Source of the DNA: Owenia fusiformis | Taxonomy: Eukaryota > Annelida > Polychaeta > Sabellida > Oweniidae | Length of the DNA: 64,000 bases | NCBI GenBank assembly: GCA_903813345.2 | Contig: CAIIXF020000007.1 | Coordinates: forward strand, 38,154,759-38,218,758 | Reading direction: 5' to 3' | In this document: positions 1 to 11,592 of the stretch, in pieces | Layout: each line of letters opens with the position of its first letter | Position numbering within the stretch: position 1 is the stretch's first letter | Translations under genes and position numbers: made by a program | Notes under the pieces: generated by a model | Told to the model about the DNA's origin: nothing | What the model saw: only the letters and a program-made list of their open reading frames with translations | Databases searched by the model: none

Positions 1-828
1 TAGGCATTTAGTGGTAAAAGTGTTCTGACAAGTGTTTCTGATGAAACTTTTTATGCTGAATCCAAAAAACCATGTTGGCAAGCTGAAATATGATTATTTA
101 ACCCTTAATATACCATGTTAGTCCCCCCTCCCCCAAAATTCACCCCTATCAGGGGTAAAAAATTTTTCAACCAAAAATAACTTTGATTTTATGGTTTTTG
201 TAAGTGAAATACATGGACATTGTATAAAATAAACATTTGAAGTATGAATGATATGGATTACACTTAAGAGATTTGAATAAAAGCAAAAAGTGTGTACCAC
301 AGGGGGCAAATTTATGACCTATTTTTTACTTTTCGTGGCATAACTTTTTTATTAGACAATGATGGATGCTAAAAAAATCCATGAAAAAGGCTTTATACCT
401 GGTATACCAATCCTGCAAGAATCAAACTAATTCCTCTGATAATTGTCCTGAAAAAAATAGTGAATTTAAGAAAAAATGACATTTTAGCTTGGACTGATTT
501 TATGTGTGACTATAACTGACCTTTATTGCTTCAACATTTATCCCTCTGTGTTCATATATTTGGCATTTTAGAATAAATCTAAAATACATAACTTATTTAA
601 GCTGATAAGTTATAGGTATACCCTTGGAAGACCCGTATAACTTCTTATTTATGAACATATTTGTACCAATATTTGTTTTCTAGCTTAGAGAAATAATGTA
701 TAATATCTCCTGGCTTGGCTTTCTGGTGGTTTGAACAATCTTAGGTGTTATCATTGAAAATTCATTCTTAAATCATAGGTCTGCAATCAATCAAATTCAA
801 GTATACCATTAGTATCATTCTACTGGTA

Positions 829-1404
829 CAGGTTGTCCAAAAAAGGACCGAAGAAAAGTTAATTAACTTGGCTAATCCTGCATATTCTGCCTTAAAACTT
901 CAGTTATTTAGTTCATTCAATGTGAATTTTGTTGTGAAAGTTTAATGATAATCTGCCTATGGAGTCAAAAACAACAGCACTTTACAACATATGTCCAAAT
1001 TGGCCACTTCTCCTCGACATGCACAATAAAATCTGGCGAAGGAAGTTGTTCAATTGTCCATGACTAAAATCTATCTAGAGAAGTAAAACTAGTGTCAGAC
1101 AGATTCTCAGATGTTCTTCATTACATGCCTAAAATTTTAAGTGGATAGCTTCATCAGAAGCTTTGCAATCCATGTTGCTATGAGTAGGAGAGTCATCAAC
1201 AGCTTCGTAGGCCGGAGTGGTGGCCACATTGGACATATGTTGTAAAGTGCTGCAGTTTTTTACTTAATAAGCAGATTATCATTAAACATTCACAAAAAAT
1301 TTCACATTAAATGAAGTAAGTAATTCTGAAATTTTAAGGCAAAATATGCAAGATTGACCAAAATATAATCAACTTTTCTTCGGTCCTGTTTTTTGGACAC
1401 CCTG
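829..1404. mobile_element. Mariner-type MITE with long TIRs, TA target, nested in the left arm of the big inverted repeat
   Basis: The ends read CAGGTTGTCCAAAAAAGGAC and, inverted, CAGGGTGTCCAAAAAACAGG, and are flanked by TA at 827-828 and 1405-1406. The inverted repeats run roughly 250 bases inward on both sides, meeting around 1000-1230. The opposite arm of the host palindrome keeps the empty site with a single TA at 3923-3924, where flanking sequence joins directly. That fixes the borders, the target duplication and the order of events: palindrome first, MITE later. There is no coding capacity. Confidence 0.85.
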
Positions 1405-1889
1405 TATGAGTATACTTGAACTAGCTATGATTTCATAGATTAGTTGTTTTATGTATGACATATATCGAGCCAACTTTCTGTTTATTTTAACCATCTAAGA
1501 GGCTTAATCATTGAAAATCATTACAAATAAAGGTCTAAACAGACAGTATTAAGGTGCACTATTACAATACATTTATTATTTCCAGGTTTAAGGTATATTG
1601 GTACCTACTACTGTTTCATAGCTCGGAGGTTTGATATATGATATATTCTGACTAGTTTCTCTGTAGATTTGAGCCACTTAAAAGGTATAATCATTGAATA
1701 TACTTCATATACTAGGTCTAAAATTGAAGTATTCAATAGAACCCTCTATTAGAAATTCAAAAAAGATTCAGAATAACATTAACCTGAACATTGGATCTGA
1801 ATCAGGATTACAATCCTTCATAGAGCTGAACAAGGAAGACAAGGCTAACTTTATTCTGGTGGTGATACATGGACATGGTCCAAATCTTG

Positions 1890-2890
1890 CTATACTTCAC
1901 CCAAGCCCAAAGAAAGGGAAATTGGGAGCTTCATCTCAATGCACTTCAATGTATGATCCCTTATTTTATGACCACCAAAATTATGGAAGGTGGGGCACAG
2001 TAAACTTAGAGAAAATGCACTAACTTACCTGCTGCAGTTGAGTGAGGATTCTTGCATTGAAACTATGTGGTGAAAGGCTCTACAAATTCAATCAACCAAG
2101 TTGATTGACCCCTATGCCAGTATGTTATTGGTTAAAAGGGTGGCAGAATTGTAGGCATAACACAAAGACAATATCTGCATTGAATAGATGGACACCAGGG
2201 TATAATCTTAGGTCACACATGGGGAGTCCAAACAAGAATGATGTTTGGACTTGCGACTTGCGTTTTGACATTCCATAGAGGGGGGATGGTAATTTGCAAA
2301 TCAAAACAAGAATCTATGGAAGAAGATAAAATATGTGACATTCTGCTGAAGTGTGGCATGTTTTCAGAAGATCCATTACTTAATCTCCAAAGTATATGTA
2401 CAAAAGATGTACTCAAAGAAACAATCAACAGGCTCGACAGTTTGGCCAACAACAACTGGATGTCTTTGTGTCTTAGAGGTTGATACCAACAGAGTCAAAT
2501 GAAAGACACAACATTTCTTGATCTACTGAGCAAGCACCAACATTTTCTAAACTATGTGCCTAATCCCAATATAAACGAGCATAAAGTTGTTAGGGCAGAC
2601 AAGAATGTTTTGCAGAATCTTATCACTGCATATGAAGCTAACAACAGACCTGTGGGCATCAATGAAATAATGAAACATGAGCTGATGTCTTTTCAAATAG
2701 CCCTCTCATTGACGAATGAAACATTCAAGCCAACTCAAATGTACTCTACTCCTTAACTGTTAACAAATGGTATTGAAATGCCACCCGCAATATTTCGGAT
2801 ATATGATCCTTCTTACAAATTAGCATCAATTGCATCTACACCTGAGGATTTGGCTACAGTCTTCAAGGAAGCAAAACTTCAGCAGTGAAG
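1890..2890 (+). pseudogene. Decayed coding remnant of a repeat-associated metazoan protein family
   Basis: Several frames carry recognisable pieces broken by stops and frameshifts. A block YDHQNYGRWGTVNLEKMH ends near 2020. A GITKTISALNRW-like block precedes 2213 in another frame. It is followed by MMFGLATCVL (2238 onward), then ADKNVLQNLITAYEANNRPV and IMKHELMSF (2499-2756), and a PPAIFRIYDP segment after a stop at 2754. Blocks like DHxNYARW and ITKTxxALNRW occur in uncharacterised, highly repeated proteins of cnidarian, fish and hemichordate genomes; that likeness is from memory. Its place at the centre of a giant inverted repeat suggests it was cargo or the old coding part of that element. 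It cannot make a full product as it stands. Confidence 0.55.
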
Positions 2891-4870
2891 TGTACTGTGC
2901 CCCATCTTGTATACTTTTGGTGGTCATATCTCATAAAAAAGGGGATCATGCATTAAGATACATTGAGATGAAGCTCCCAATTTCCCTTTCTTTGGGCTAT
3001 GGTGAAGCGTAGCAAGATTTGGACCATGTCCATGTACTACTACCAGTATGAAAAGTTATCCTTGTCTTCCTTGTCGAAGGATTGTAGTTCTGATTTACAA
3101 GAGTCATCCAAGATCACATCAATCAGTTGCTTTATTTGATTTCCAGATCGAATGTTGTGGTTAATGTCATTCTGAATCTTTTTTGAATTTCCCATATAGG
3201 GTCCTATTTGATTTAAATTGCAAAAAATGCTACTCTGCAAAAAGTCTCATTAACTGAAACATCCAATTCAAAATGTTGTCAAAGTGAGTATACTCCATTT
3301 GTTAAGAATTTCTGCCTTAGCTCCAGTAATAACACAGAAAGGTTAATGGTGATGGGGGGGGGGATTTTTCAAAATGACTTAACATTATTCAGGGAGGAAA
3401 ACTCCATAAAATGAAGATTTGTATGAATCATTTGTACTTTTTCTCTCACGTCATGCAATTGTCAGGCTGCTTAGAATGAAATTAGCCTCGTCTTCCTTGT
3501 TCAGCTCTGTGAAGAATTGTATTTCTGATTCAGATCCAATGTTGAGGTTAATGTGATTCTGAATCTTTTCTGAATTTCTCATAGACGGTTCTATTGAATA
3601 CTTCAATTATAGACAATAGTTTATTAAGTATATTCAATGATTAGACCTATTAGGTGGTTCAAATCTGCAGAAAAACTAGTCAGAATATGTCATATATCAA
3701 ACCTCCGAGCTATGAGAGAGTAGTAGGTACCAATATACTCGAAGACTGGAAATAATAAGGTAGTCTAATAGTCTACCTTAATACTGTCCGTTTAGACCTT
3801 TATTTGTAATGGTTTTCATGATTAAGCCTCTTAGATGGTTAAAATCACCAGAAAGTCAGCTCGGAATATGTCATACATCAGTCAACTAATCTATGAAATC
3901 ATAGCTACTTCAATTATGCTCATAGCAGTAGAATGATACTAATGGTACACTTGAATTTGATTGATTGCAGACCTATTATTTAAGAATGAATTTTCAATGA
4001 TAACACCTAAGATTGTTCAAACCACCAGAAAGCCAAGCCAGGAGATATCATACATTATTTCTCTAAGCTAGAAAACTAATATTGGTACAAATATGTTCAT
4101 AAATAAGAAATTATACGGGTCTTCCAAGAGTATACCTATAACTTATCAATTTTAGACATCATATTTCATGAATTCTTAATATTTGAACATGCTAAAAAGC
4201 TTAAATCTTCCTGAAACTTAGCTTAAATAAGTTATGTATTTTAGATTTATTCTAAAATGCCAAATATATGAACACAGAGGGATAAATGTTGAAGCAATAG
4301 GGGTCAGTTATAGTCACACATAAAATCAGTCCAAGCTAAAATGTCATTTTTTCTTAAATTCACTAATTTTTTTAAAGGCAATTACCAGAGGAATTACTTT
4401 GATTCTTGCAGGATTGGTATATCAGGTATTAAGCCTTTTTCATGGATTTTTTAGCATTCATCATTGTCTTATAAAAAAGTTATGACACGAAAAATAAAAA
4501 ATGGGTCAAAAATTTGCCCCCTGGGGTACATACTTTTTGCTTTTATACAAATTTCTTAGGGGTAATCTGTATCATTCATTCTTCAAGTGTTTATTTTATA
4601 CAATGTCCATGTATTTCACTTACAAAAACCATAAAATCAAAGTTGTTTTTGGTTGAAGAATTTTTTCCCCCTGATTATAGGGGTGAATTTTGGGGGAGGG
4701 GGGACTAACATGGTATTTTAGGGGTTAAATAATCATATTTCAGCTTGCCAACATGGTTATTTGGATTCAGCATAAAAAGTTACATAAGTAACACTTGTCA
4801 GAACACTTTTAACACAAAACGCCTACCACATTTTACAGAGAGACCTTTTTGCAGAAAAGCACCCGGTCTA

Positions 4871-5035
4871 TTTGGTACCACTGAAGAAATTTAGAGACTG
4901 CTCCTGACACACCCTTAGGGTCCTGACAATGGCAGTTTGTTTAATGCCAGAGAGTGCCATCCTTTTGGCCTACCATGCTCTTTTTCTTTATTTTATGGGG
5001 CATCCCTTCTAAAAATTCTTCCAACTCAAAATTAT
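4871..5035 (-). pseudogene. Truncated copy of a minus-strand open frame that is longer in copy B
   Basis: On the minus strand this encodes a version of the frame seen at 44545-44270, sharing PHKIKKK and CQDPKGVSGAVSKFLQWYQ. It has a stop where copy B has Glu (LWH-stop-TN versus LWHETN) and loses homology right after WYQ, at the duplication border. Its function is unknown. It may be a remnant of an exon or of a mobile-element gene. Confidence 0.35.
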
Positions 5036-5600
5036 ATGTTTATAAAATGTGCACAATGATTACAACTAAGATTTAGATGCCTCTTTCAAATTACCAATAT
5101 CATGAAGTCATAGGGTCACTTTAGTGAATTCAAGTTTAATCACCCATAAATGTTTTAATTTTTCATACCAATCAATTTTATATGGAAAACTGATGAGGGA
5201 ATCAGGACACATTACAAATTGTCAACAAATTAATTGTTATTGTTATTAATTGTTAGTACAGGTAAATAGCAACAATTGTGCAATTATGAATATGAATGAA
5301 TACGTGAATAATTTGAATGGAATGCTAGCTTGATACAATCATAACACACCAAAACACGAGTTCACACAAATTAGTAATTATATCACAACCACAGGTGGTG
5401 GCATATTGTTTTTGTTACCAAGTTTTTGGGATGGTTTTTTGGCGGTAGGTGTTCTACTTTCGACCGTCCACGTCTTTGACATGGCATGTTAATGTCATGG
5501 TAATTTTACTTAGAACCTGTGTAGAACAACGTACGCATGTACAACTTGTCATAGTAAAGCCAATTCTAGCAGTTTTTTTTGTACTCAAGGGATTTCACAA

Positions 5601-5810
5601 TTGAAGAAGTTGCTGGAGATATATGTCACCAAAAATGAAGCAAAGAAAAGAGCGTATGAGGAGAAAATAGACTACATACCCGAAGGCGCTGAGTCTAAAG
5701 GTGAGATAAAATGTCATTTGTTGATATATGAACCTCTTAAAATTGTCATTGAAAAGTGCGGGAACTGGACGTTGATAAGGGGAGCAGCGTTAGTATTAAA
5801 CAAATACTGG
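5601..5810 (+). CDS. Possible upstream exon of TPR gene A (uncertain)
   Basis: An open frame here (EEKIDYIPEGAESKG, then EIKCHLLIYEPLKIVIEKCG and GNWTLIRGAALV) is kept in copy B at 45087-45311 with mostly conservative changes. A consensus donor AAAG|GTGAGA sits inside it in both copies, so it may instead be one exon plus the start of an intron. The frame lacks a convincing start and runs into different sequence in the two copies at about 5793. It could encode an N-terminal part spliced to the TPR gene, or be neutral sequence kept alike by recent duplication. Confidence 0.25.
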
Positions 5811-6162
5811 ATGATCAGGAGCTGGATATGGCAGAATACCTATTCGAGAAAAAATATTGGGCGAGGCGGCATATTTTTTTTCGTATGCACCTCCCAATCA
5901 AAGTTAAGTAGAGTACTTACTGGAGTACAGGCTTAAACTGTCGTTAAGTTGACATTATTTTGACATTTATTTATTTTTTCTTTCAAAACTCAGACGACTT
6001 CCGGCCAGTTTAGTCGCTACACTGGACGAAAATATTTGCCCCGGGAATTTAATTTTTATTTATTCGAGACGTTCTTGCAGAATTTTTGAATGATAAGGGT
6101 AATTGTGATTGATTAAGTGCATTTTTCTTCTATTTTCCGCCAGTTTCAGATGTAAGCTTTAA

Positions 6163-6474
6163 ATAGTACTCCAGTTATTAAGAAATAAAACTCTGAAGTG
6201 GGAATGTTGCAAAAACATTGAAAAAAATATCCGACCCTTTTTCTCGAAAGGGTCAGATATTAAAAAGTATCCGGCAGTTTTCAGAAAAGAGCAGAGTATT
6301 GCGAAATTACAAGCAACTAAGAACCAATCAGATTTGAGTATTTTAATGAGGTGCATAATAAAAGAGTATATTGAACTTTCTTCTTCGAATATTGTCGACA
6401 ATTTTGATAAAAAAATCGACACATCGTTTGAAAACATGGGATTGTATATTTCTGGTTCGATTTTTACAAAATGA
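6163..6474 (+). CDS. Open frame of about 100 codons upstream of TPR gene A (uncertain exon)
   Basis: The plus strand is open from about 6163 to a stop at 6472-6474. It is Lys- and Ser-rich (pieces such as RPFFSKGSDIKKYP, KEQSIAKLQATKNQ, RCIIKEYIELSSSNIVDNFD). An acceptor-like ctccag lies at its start. Most of it is absent from copy B, and the part that remains there (45315 onward) has lost one A in an A-run, shifting the frame. It may be a real exon lost in B or chance. No family is recognised. Confidence 0.2.
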   Translation: MVLQLLRNKTLKWECCKNIEKNIRPFFSKGSDIKKYPAVFRKEQSIAKLQATKNQSDLSILMRCIIKEYIELSSSNIVDNFDKKIDTSFENMGLYISGSIFTK

Positions 6475-6614
6475 ATGAATTCCTGATTGAGACTTTAATA
6501 CGGAAGTCGAATGAACTATTTGCTTTTATGGAACGTGGGGAAATACTGTTTTCATTCTAAGATGATGTAAGAGACTCTGAGGCTAGATTTATTTTTTCAG
6601 AGATTACCAAAGCT

Positions 6615-9539
6615 ATGTATGACTTAGGAAAAGAAATAACAAAACAGACGGAAGTAGAGAAACAAGCTACACTGATGTGTGAATTGGGTAAAGAATATGC
6701 AGATTTAGCAAAAGAAACCCGAGAAGGTTGGCATTTCAACTATGCAACAGCTCTGTACAATGCCGCTTTACAACGATTTAGAAAGATTAACGCAGAGAAC
6801 GAGGTAATCTTAGCTGATCGATTTGATTATATACAGAAACAGCTGCACCAATTAGAAACGGGCCTCCTTAAGACAACATCTAAAGTCAACAAGGAACCCC
6901 CAAGCAAGAGCAGGGAAAGGTACAAATGTGTTTTAGAAGGCATTCGAAAATATTCAAAAGAGACGATATATGATATTCACACGAAAGACATGTTACTAGA
7001 CTCTGTGACGTTCGAGATGAATGAAGAATGCAAAAGAAGAACGATCGAAAATAGTAAATGTTACTATGATACTCTGACGAGTAAGATCATAGAATTACAC
7101 AAGCTCATGATAGATGACTGTATTTCAGTTCTAGGTCGTCCAAATTGTAGGTTTGCAATAATAGGCTTAGGATCGTTGGCTCGGAAAGAGGTAACCGCAT
7201 GGTCTGATCTCGAATCAGCAATTTTGTATGACCCAACCGGTAAGTCAAAAGAGGAGATTGACAATCTAAAACGCGATTTTAGAATTCTTGTTCATTATTT
7301 ACACCTGAAGGTCATCAATCTCGGTGAAACGAAGATCAATGCCTTGGATATTCCCGTTCTTTGCGATTTCAATAGTAAACTTCCGATTGGTGTCAAAGAT
7401 AATGATTTTCATGATGAAATAACCCCGCAGGGTCTTTGTTTCGATGGTGCTTTACCAAAAGCTAGTAAAATACCCTTTGGTAGACGGTCCACCAAGGATC
7501 CATTAAAACAGAAAAGTTTAGAGTTGATCATGACACTGGATGAAATGTCTGAATGTCAGGTTGAAGAAGTCTCCCTCAAGGAAGGTTACCATCTTAGCGA
7601 TGTACTTTTAACATCTACTCTGATCACTGGGGATGAATCATTGTGGAATGAGTACAATCAAAAAGTCCATGAAATACTTTCCTTTCGTTCAACCATTGAC
7701 ACAGAACTGTCTGTGGGTAAACAAAGGGGAATGGAAACGTTAAGGGAAGATTTAAAGACTTACCTGACCAAACCTCTTACACCAGAGTCATTCAATTCAC
7801 AGATGCGTACAAAACACAACATTTACCGATTTGCAACCATATCAATAAATACCTTAAAGTTATTGCATAATTGTAGATCATTTTCTCCCCTTGATATTCT
7901 CGATGAGTTACATTTAAAGCAGGTACTCTCAAAAAGCGCTAAAACAGATTTACAACTCATGGTATGCATGGTCATCAACATGCGTCATTTAGTATATGGT
8001 CGATGTGGCCAACAACGGGAAATGGCATCTTTCGTAACTAGACCATCTCGAGATGAATTAATTGCCGCCTCTGATCATGTATCAGTTAGGGATTACGCTC
8101 CCGCAATTTTTCGGTTTTATGCCACACTCATTCCGTGGACAGATTTTTTGTTGTATAACTACTGTTTTAATGACATTTCAACTTGCAAGCACCAATCTAG
8201 CTATATCGACTTGAATCCTAAAACAACTGCAAGTATACAAATAGAAATGTATATGTTTCAAGGCGCAATTAATACTCTTGAATGCCAAAAATTCAATGTT
8301 ATACCATATAATACGGAAAATGAAAAAGAATGTGCCTCACATTTGTCACGGGAGGATTCTAATAAATCGACCAATACAGATTTACAACATGAAGAAGAGA
8401 CTTCTGCAAAGAATCCAGACACTGTTGCAAGGACAGACGCACTTGGTAACGCGTATTTTGGAAAAGGTGAGTTTAACAAAGCGATTCAATGTTATAAAGA
8501 GAGTCTTGCCATGAAGAGAACAATACATGGTAAACATCCTCATCCTAATATTGCATCTTCATTGGGGAATCTTGGTAACACATACATAAGTAAAGGTGAG
8601 TTTGATAAGGCAATCAAATATTACAAAGAGTGTCTTGTGATACAGAGAACAATACATGGTAATCGTCCTCATCCTGGCATAGCATCTACATTGGGGAATC
8701 TTGGTACCACATATCACCAAAAAGGAGAGTTTGATAAAGCGATTAAATATCAGAATGAGAGTCTTGCAATGGAGAGAACAATACATGGTAATCATCCTCA
8801 TCCTGACATAGCATCTACATTGGGGAATCTTGGTAACGCATATTACAGTAAAGGTGAGTTTGATATAGCAATCAAATGTTACAAGGAGTGTCTTGTGATG
8901 CAGAGAAAAATAAATGGTAATCACCCTCATCATGACATAGCATCTTCATTGGGGAATCTTGGTAGCGCATACTATGAAACGGGCGATCGCACTCAAAGTC
9001 TGCAATATTATACACAATCCCTCAGCATCCTGAAACAGATCCATGGTGATCAACCTCACCCGGATATAGCATGTATATTAAGTAACATTGGTGTTGTATA
9101 TAGTGATAAAGGGGACAATGAGAGCGCGTTACAGTACTATACAGAGAGTCTTATTATGAATAGACAGATCCATAGTGATCAACCTCACCCTGATATAGCA
9201 ACTATATTATGTAACATTGGTGTTGTATGTAGTGATACAGGGGATAATGAGAGAGCTTTACAGTACTATAAAGAAGGTCTCGCAATGATGAGACATATAT
9301 ATGGTAATCAACCTCATCCAGACATAGCTTCCTTGATACACAACATCGGTAGATTATATTTTAATACACACAAGTACGCTGACGCACTCAAAATGTTCTA
9401 TGAAGCGCGTGACATGCTCAAGAAAATATATGGTCATGATCCTCATCCTGCTTTTCAAAAAGTACTTCGTGCTATTAACTTAACAGAACAACTGCTAACG
9501 AGATGCATATTCATTATGTTCTCGTCCATGCACACGTAG
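6615..9539 (+). CDS. DUF294/GlnD-like nucleotidyltransferase with C-terminal TPR array (paralogue A, 974 aa)
   Basis: One uninterrupted frame. Residues 1-130 are helical and charged. Residues 175-255 hold a nucleotidyltransferase-like core: IIGLGSLARKE (from 182) then WSDLESAILYD (from 196), the G-S-x2-R-x-E ... S-D-x-E pattern of GlnD N-terminal/DUF294 enzymes, followed by LDIPVLCDF (244-252). Helical sequence fills 300-560, and a Ser/Thr/Glu-rich linker 565-605. Eight kinesin-light-chain-like TPRs of about 43 residues follow from 608: four of the KGEF type, then GDRTQ, GDNES, GDNER and HKYAD types. The ATG at 6615 is the first in frame, but ttttttcag at 6592-6600 resembles an acceptor, so upstream exons are possible. 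In the family such cores transfer nucleotides; the substrate here is unknown. Its close paralogue lies at 45543-48722. A cytoplasmic signalling or defence role is inference only. Confidence 0.85.
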   Translation: MYDLGKEITKQTEVEKQATLMCELGKEYADLAKETREGWHFNYATALYNAALQRFRKINAENEVILADRFDYIQKQLHQLETGLLKTTSKVNKEPPSKSRERYKCVLEGIRKYSKETIYDIHTKDMLLDSVTFEMNEECKRRTIENSKCYYDTLTSKIIELHKLMIDDCISVLGRPNCRFAIIGLGSLARKEVTAWSDLESAILYDPTGKSKEEIDNLKRDFRILVHYLHLKVINLGETKINALDIPVLCDFNSKLPIGVKDNDFHDEITPQGLCFDGALPKASKIPFGRRSTKDPLKQKSLELIMTLDEMSECQVEEVSLKEGYHLSDVLLTSTLITGDESLWNEYNQKVHEILSFRSTIDTELSVGKQRGMETLREDLKTYLTKPLTPESFNSQMRTKHNIYRFATISINTLKLLHNCRSFSPLDILDELHLKQVLSKSAKTDLQLMVCMVINMRHLVYGRCGQQREMASFVTRPSRDELIAASDHVSVRDYAPAIFRFYATLIPWTDFLLYNYCFNDISTCKHQSSYIDLNPKTTASIQIEMYMFQGAINTLECQKFNVIPYNTENEKECASHLSREDSNKSTNTDLQHEEETSAKNPDTVARTDALGNAYFGKGEFNKAIQCYKESLAMKRTIHGKHPHPNIASSLGNLGNTYISKGEFDKAIKYYKECLVIQRTIHGNRPHPGIASTLGNLGTTYHQKGEFDKAIKYQNESLAMERTIHGNHPHPDIASTLGNLGNAYYSKGEFDIAIKCYKECLVMQRKINGNHPHHDIASSLGNLGSAYYETGDRTQSLQYYTQSLSILKQIHGDQPHPDIACILSNIGVVYSDKGDNESALQYYTESLIMNRQIHSDQPHPDIATILCNIGVVCSDTGDNERALQYYKEGLAMMRHIYGNQPHPDIASLIHNIGRLYFNTHKYADALKMFYEARDMLKKIYGHDPHPAFQKVLRAINLTEQLLTRCIFIMFSSMHT

Positions 9540-10042
9540 ACATTGAGATCCATCTAATTAAATAATGTTCCAGCAAATACTATTTGGACATTTAGACATA
9601 TTTAGATATTTTTAAAGCACCATCATGTACAACGCTCAAATGTGAACAGGTGAATGAATTAAACCGGAGCTTATTTGTAGGATTTATTTATTCTCGAGCT
9701 GTTGATTTAACAATATTGATTTTGCTTTGATCAAGAACTGTCCGAGAGAACTTAACATTTAATCTTTAGTTGTTTCGAAATTTAAGTTGTTTCAAAACTG
9801 GACCTTGTGTTCAACATGATTTCTTTTTAGTAGCGATTACTAAAAACGTTTATTCTTTGTTTATTAGCTAAAATTGATCAGCATCCGTAATATTTCACAA
9901 ACTGATATTTGTCTCAGGACTTTATCTTCGAGAGGAGTGTATCTTCGGGAAAACTTTATCCTCGGGAGGACGTTAGTCCTGTTTTTGCACTGTAACAAAC
10001 CGTCAGGTGTAAAAAAAATCGTAATATGTCCTCTATTCCCTA

Positions 10043-10455
10043 GGGCTTTGTATAAAAAACCTCCTACCTCATACCCAACTACCCACCTACGTGGAACATG
10101 ATACAGTCATTGAAGGGTTCAATTTTAAAGATTATTAAATCTCAAAATAGCTCAAATTATTAACATTTCAACAATTCCGGCTTTATTTTATGACTAGACA
10201 GATGACAGATTCATAAATAAAGGCATATAGAAATTGAAAGAAAGTATGCTAAATTCGATGCCCCGAGTGGGAGTCGAACCCACCTGGGATGAAGTAGCAA
10301 CTTGCTATCAAGGGTCCTTACAAATGCATCTATAATCTATCATAAACTAAGATTTAATAAACTAAGATCTTTAAAATTGAACCCTTCAAAGACTGTATCA
10401 TGTCCCACGTACGTGGGTAGCTGGGTATGAGGTAGGACATTTTTTATACAAAGCC
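10043..10455. mobile_element. hAT-like MITE, 413 bp, 8-bp target duplication
   Basis: The ends are GGGCTTTGTATAAAAAAC and, inverted, GGCTTTGTATAAAAAATG. Inverted homology extends about 90 bases inward, including the CCCACCTACGTGG-like block and TTCAATTTTAAAGAT. The direct repeat ATTCCCTA flanks it at 10035-10042 and 10456-10463. The matching place in duplication copy B (near 49240) has no insert. It carries a tRNA-derived fragment internally. Confidence 0.8.
10256..10310 (-). other. tRNA-derived fragment (T-arm and acceptor 3' half) inside the MITE
   Basis: On the minus strand the sequence reads GTGGG-TTCGACT-CCCAC, a perfect 5-bp T-stem with a canonical T-loop and an internal B-box, followed by CGGGGCATC. 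No matching D-arm or 5' acceptor strand is visible, so it is a pseudo-tRNA or SINE-like piece rather than a tRNA gene. Confidence 0.5.
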
Positions 10456-11592
10456 ATTCCCTAGCATATCTATTCCCTAGCATACATATACAGTGAAGCA
10501 GTTATATCCGAACACCTTTCTTATCTTTAGTCATGTTGTACTGGTATACAAACCTTCAGGTGTATAATAATTAAGGTATGTCTACTTTTCCTTAGCATAC
10601 ATATACAGTGAAACATTTATATCCGAACATCTCTCTTATCTTTAGTCTTGTTTTACTGGTAGAAACATTCAGGTGTAAAATAATCTTAGTATGTCTGCTA
10701 TTCCTAAGCATACGAATGCATATACCTGTATCACCAAATGGTGTATTTTGTAATGACGATTTTGAAAGCTCGACTGCTAGAGACATTGAAGATTGATATT
10801 AGGGCTGCCAAACATTTGGAGGGCAGAGTTGTTTGGTATATTATATTTTACAAGGTGTCAAATAAATATGTTCCCCTTAATTGCAATAGTATGAAGTTTT
10901 GTGCATAAAAGTGCGTCTAGTTTAGCTAGTCATATGACACTTTTTGATGAGAGATGCTCCATGAAGCCTAGTTTAATATATTAAACGACAATTCGGATAT
11001 CATGCAAATATAAATGTTATGCAACATTATGTGGATGTTAAAGTTAAGGAATAAGAACATATTTTATATGACACCCTGTACATTGTATTATGCTGGTACC
11101 GGTGATCTCTGAAATTAGGTTGTAGCAAAGGAGAACGGCGATATAAACTATTATTTAAAAAAGCCAAAATATAAGTATGTTATTTTTATTTTGGAATTAA
11201 TGTATCGCATAAAAATGTTTATGTACTTCTGCTTTATTGGTTTTGTTGACAATTATATGTAAATTATACATGTTTAATAGTAAACTGAACTTTAAGTTTA
11301 GCAGAATCAACTGTTTTGTCTTAAAATATACTATCAAAATGAGTACCTAATTATGATTCGAAGTGTGCGAATTAAAAGACAATTATGTCATCTCCATATG
11401 TAAATCTTTTTTTCAAAATTAGTTTTTATGTTATTTCACACAGTCGTGATTCAGTTAATTTGAGCATTGAAATGTAAGAAAATGAATGCACATGTTGCGT
11501 TTTCAGTTAAAGTTTTAAACCTGGAATTGTGAAAAATGGTTTACTATATAATACACTGTTAATATCTGTTAGGTACAGTAGATTTTATACAT

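Larger units (their letters stand above)
1..4825. mobile_element. Giant inverted-repeat (foldback) element, left end at or beyond the window edge
   Basis: Positions 1 onward read as the reverse complement of 4825 backward. The opening taggcatttagtg pairs with the end near 4825, and the run around 118-160 pairs with 4660-4715. The arms can be followed inward to about 1800 on the left and 3470 on the right. A second inverted copy of the 1750-1960 stretch lies at about 2890-3240, so the right arm holds an extra internal duplication. The centre (about 1890-2890) carries a decayed coding remnant. No intact transposase is seen. Since base 1 already pairs, the left arm may start before the window. 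The superfamily is not assigned. Confidence 0.8.

Noticed and set aside
6566-6600. A 35-base intron just before TPR gene A (GTAAGA...TTTTCAG)
   Set aside because: Too short for metazoan splicing, and the donor is not kept in copy B.
10256-10310. Functional tRNA gene on the minus strand
   Set aside because: Only the 3' half is recognisable; no D-arm or 5' acceptor strand.
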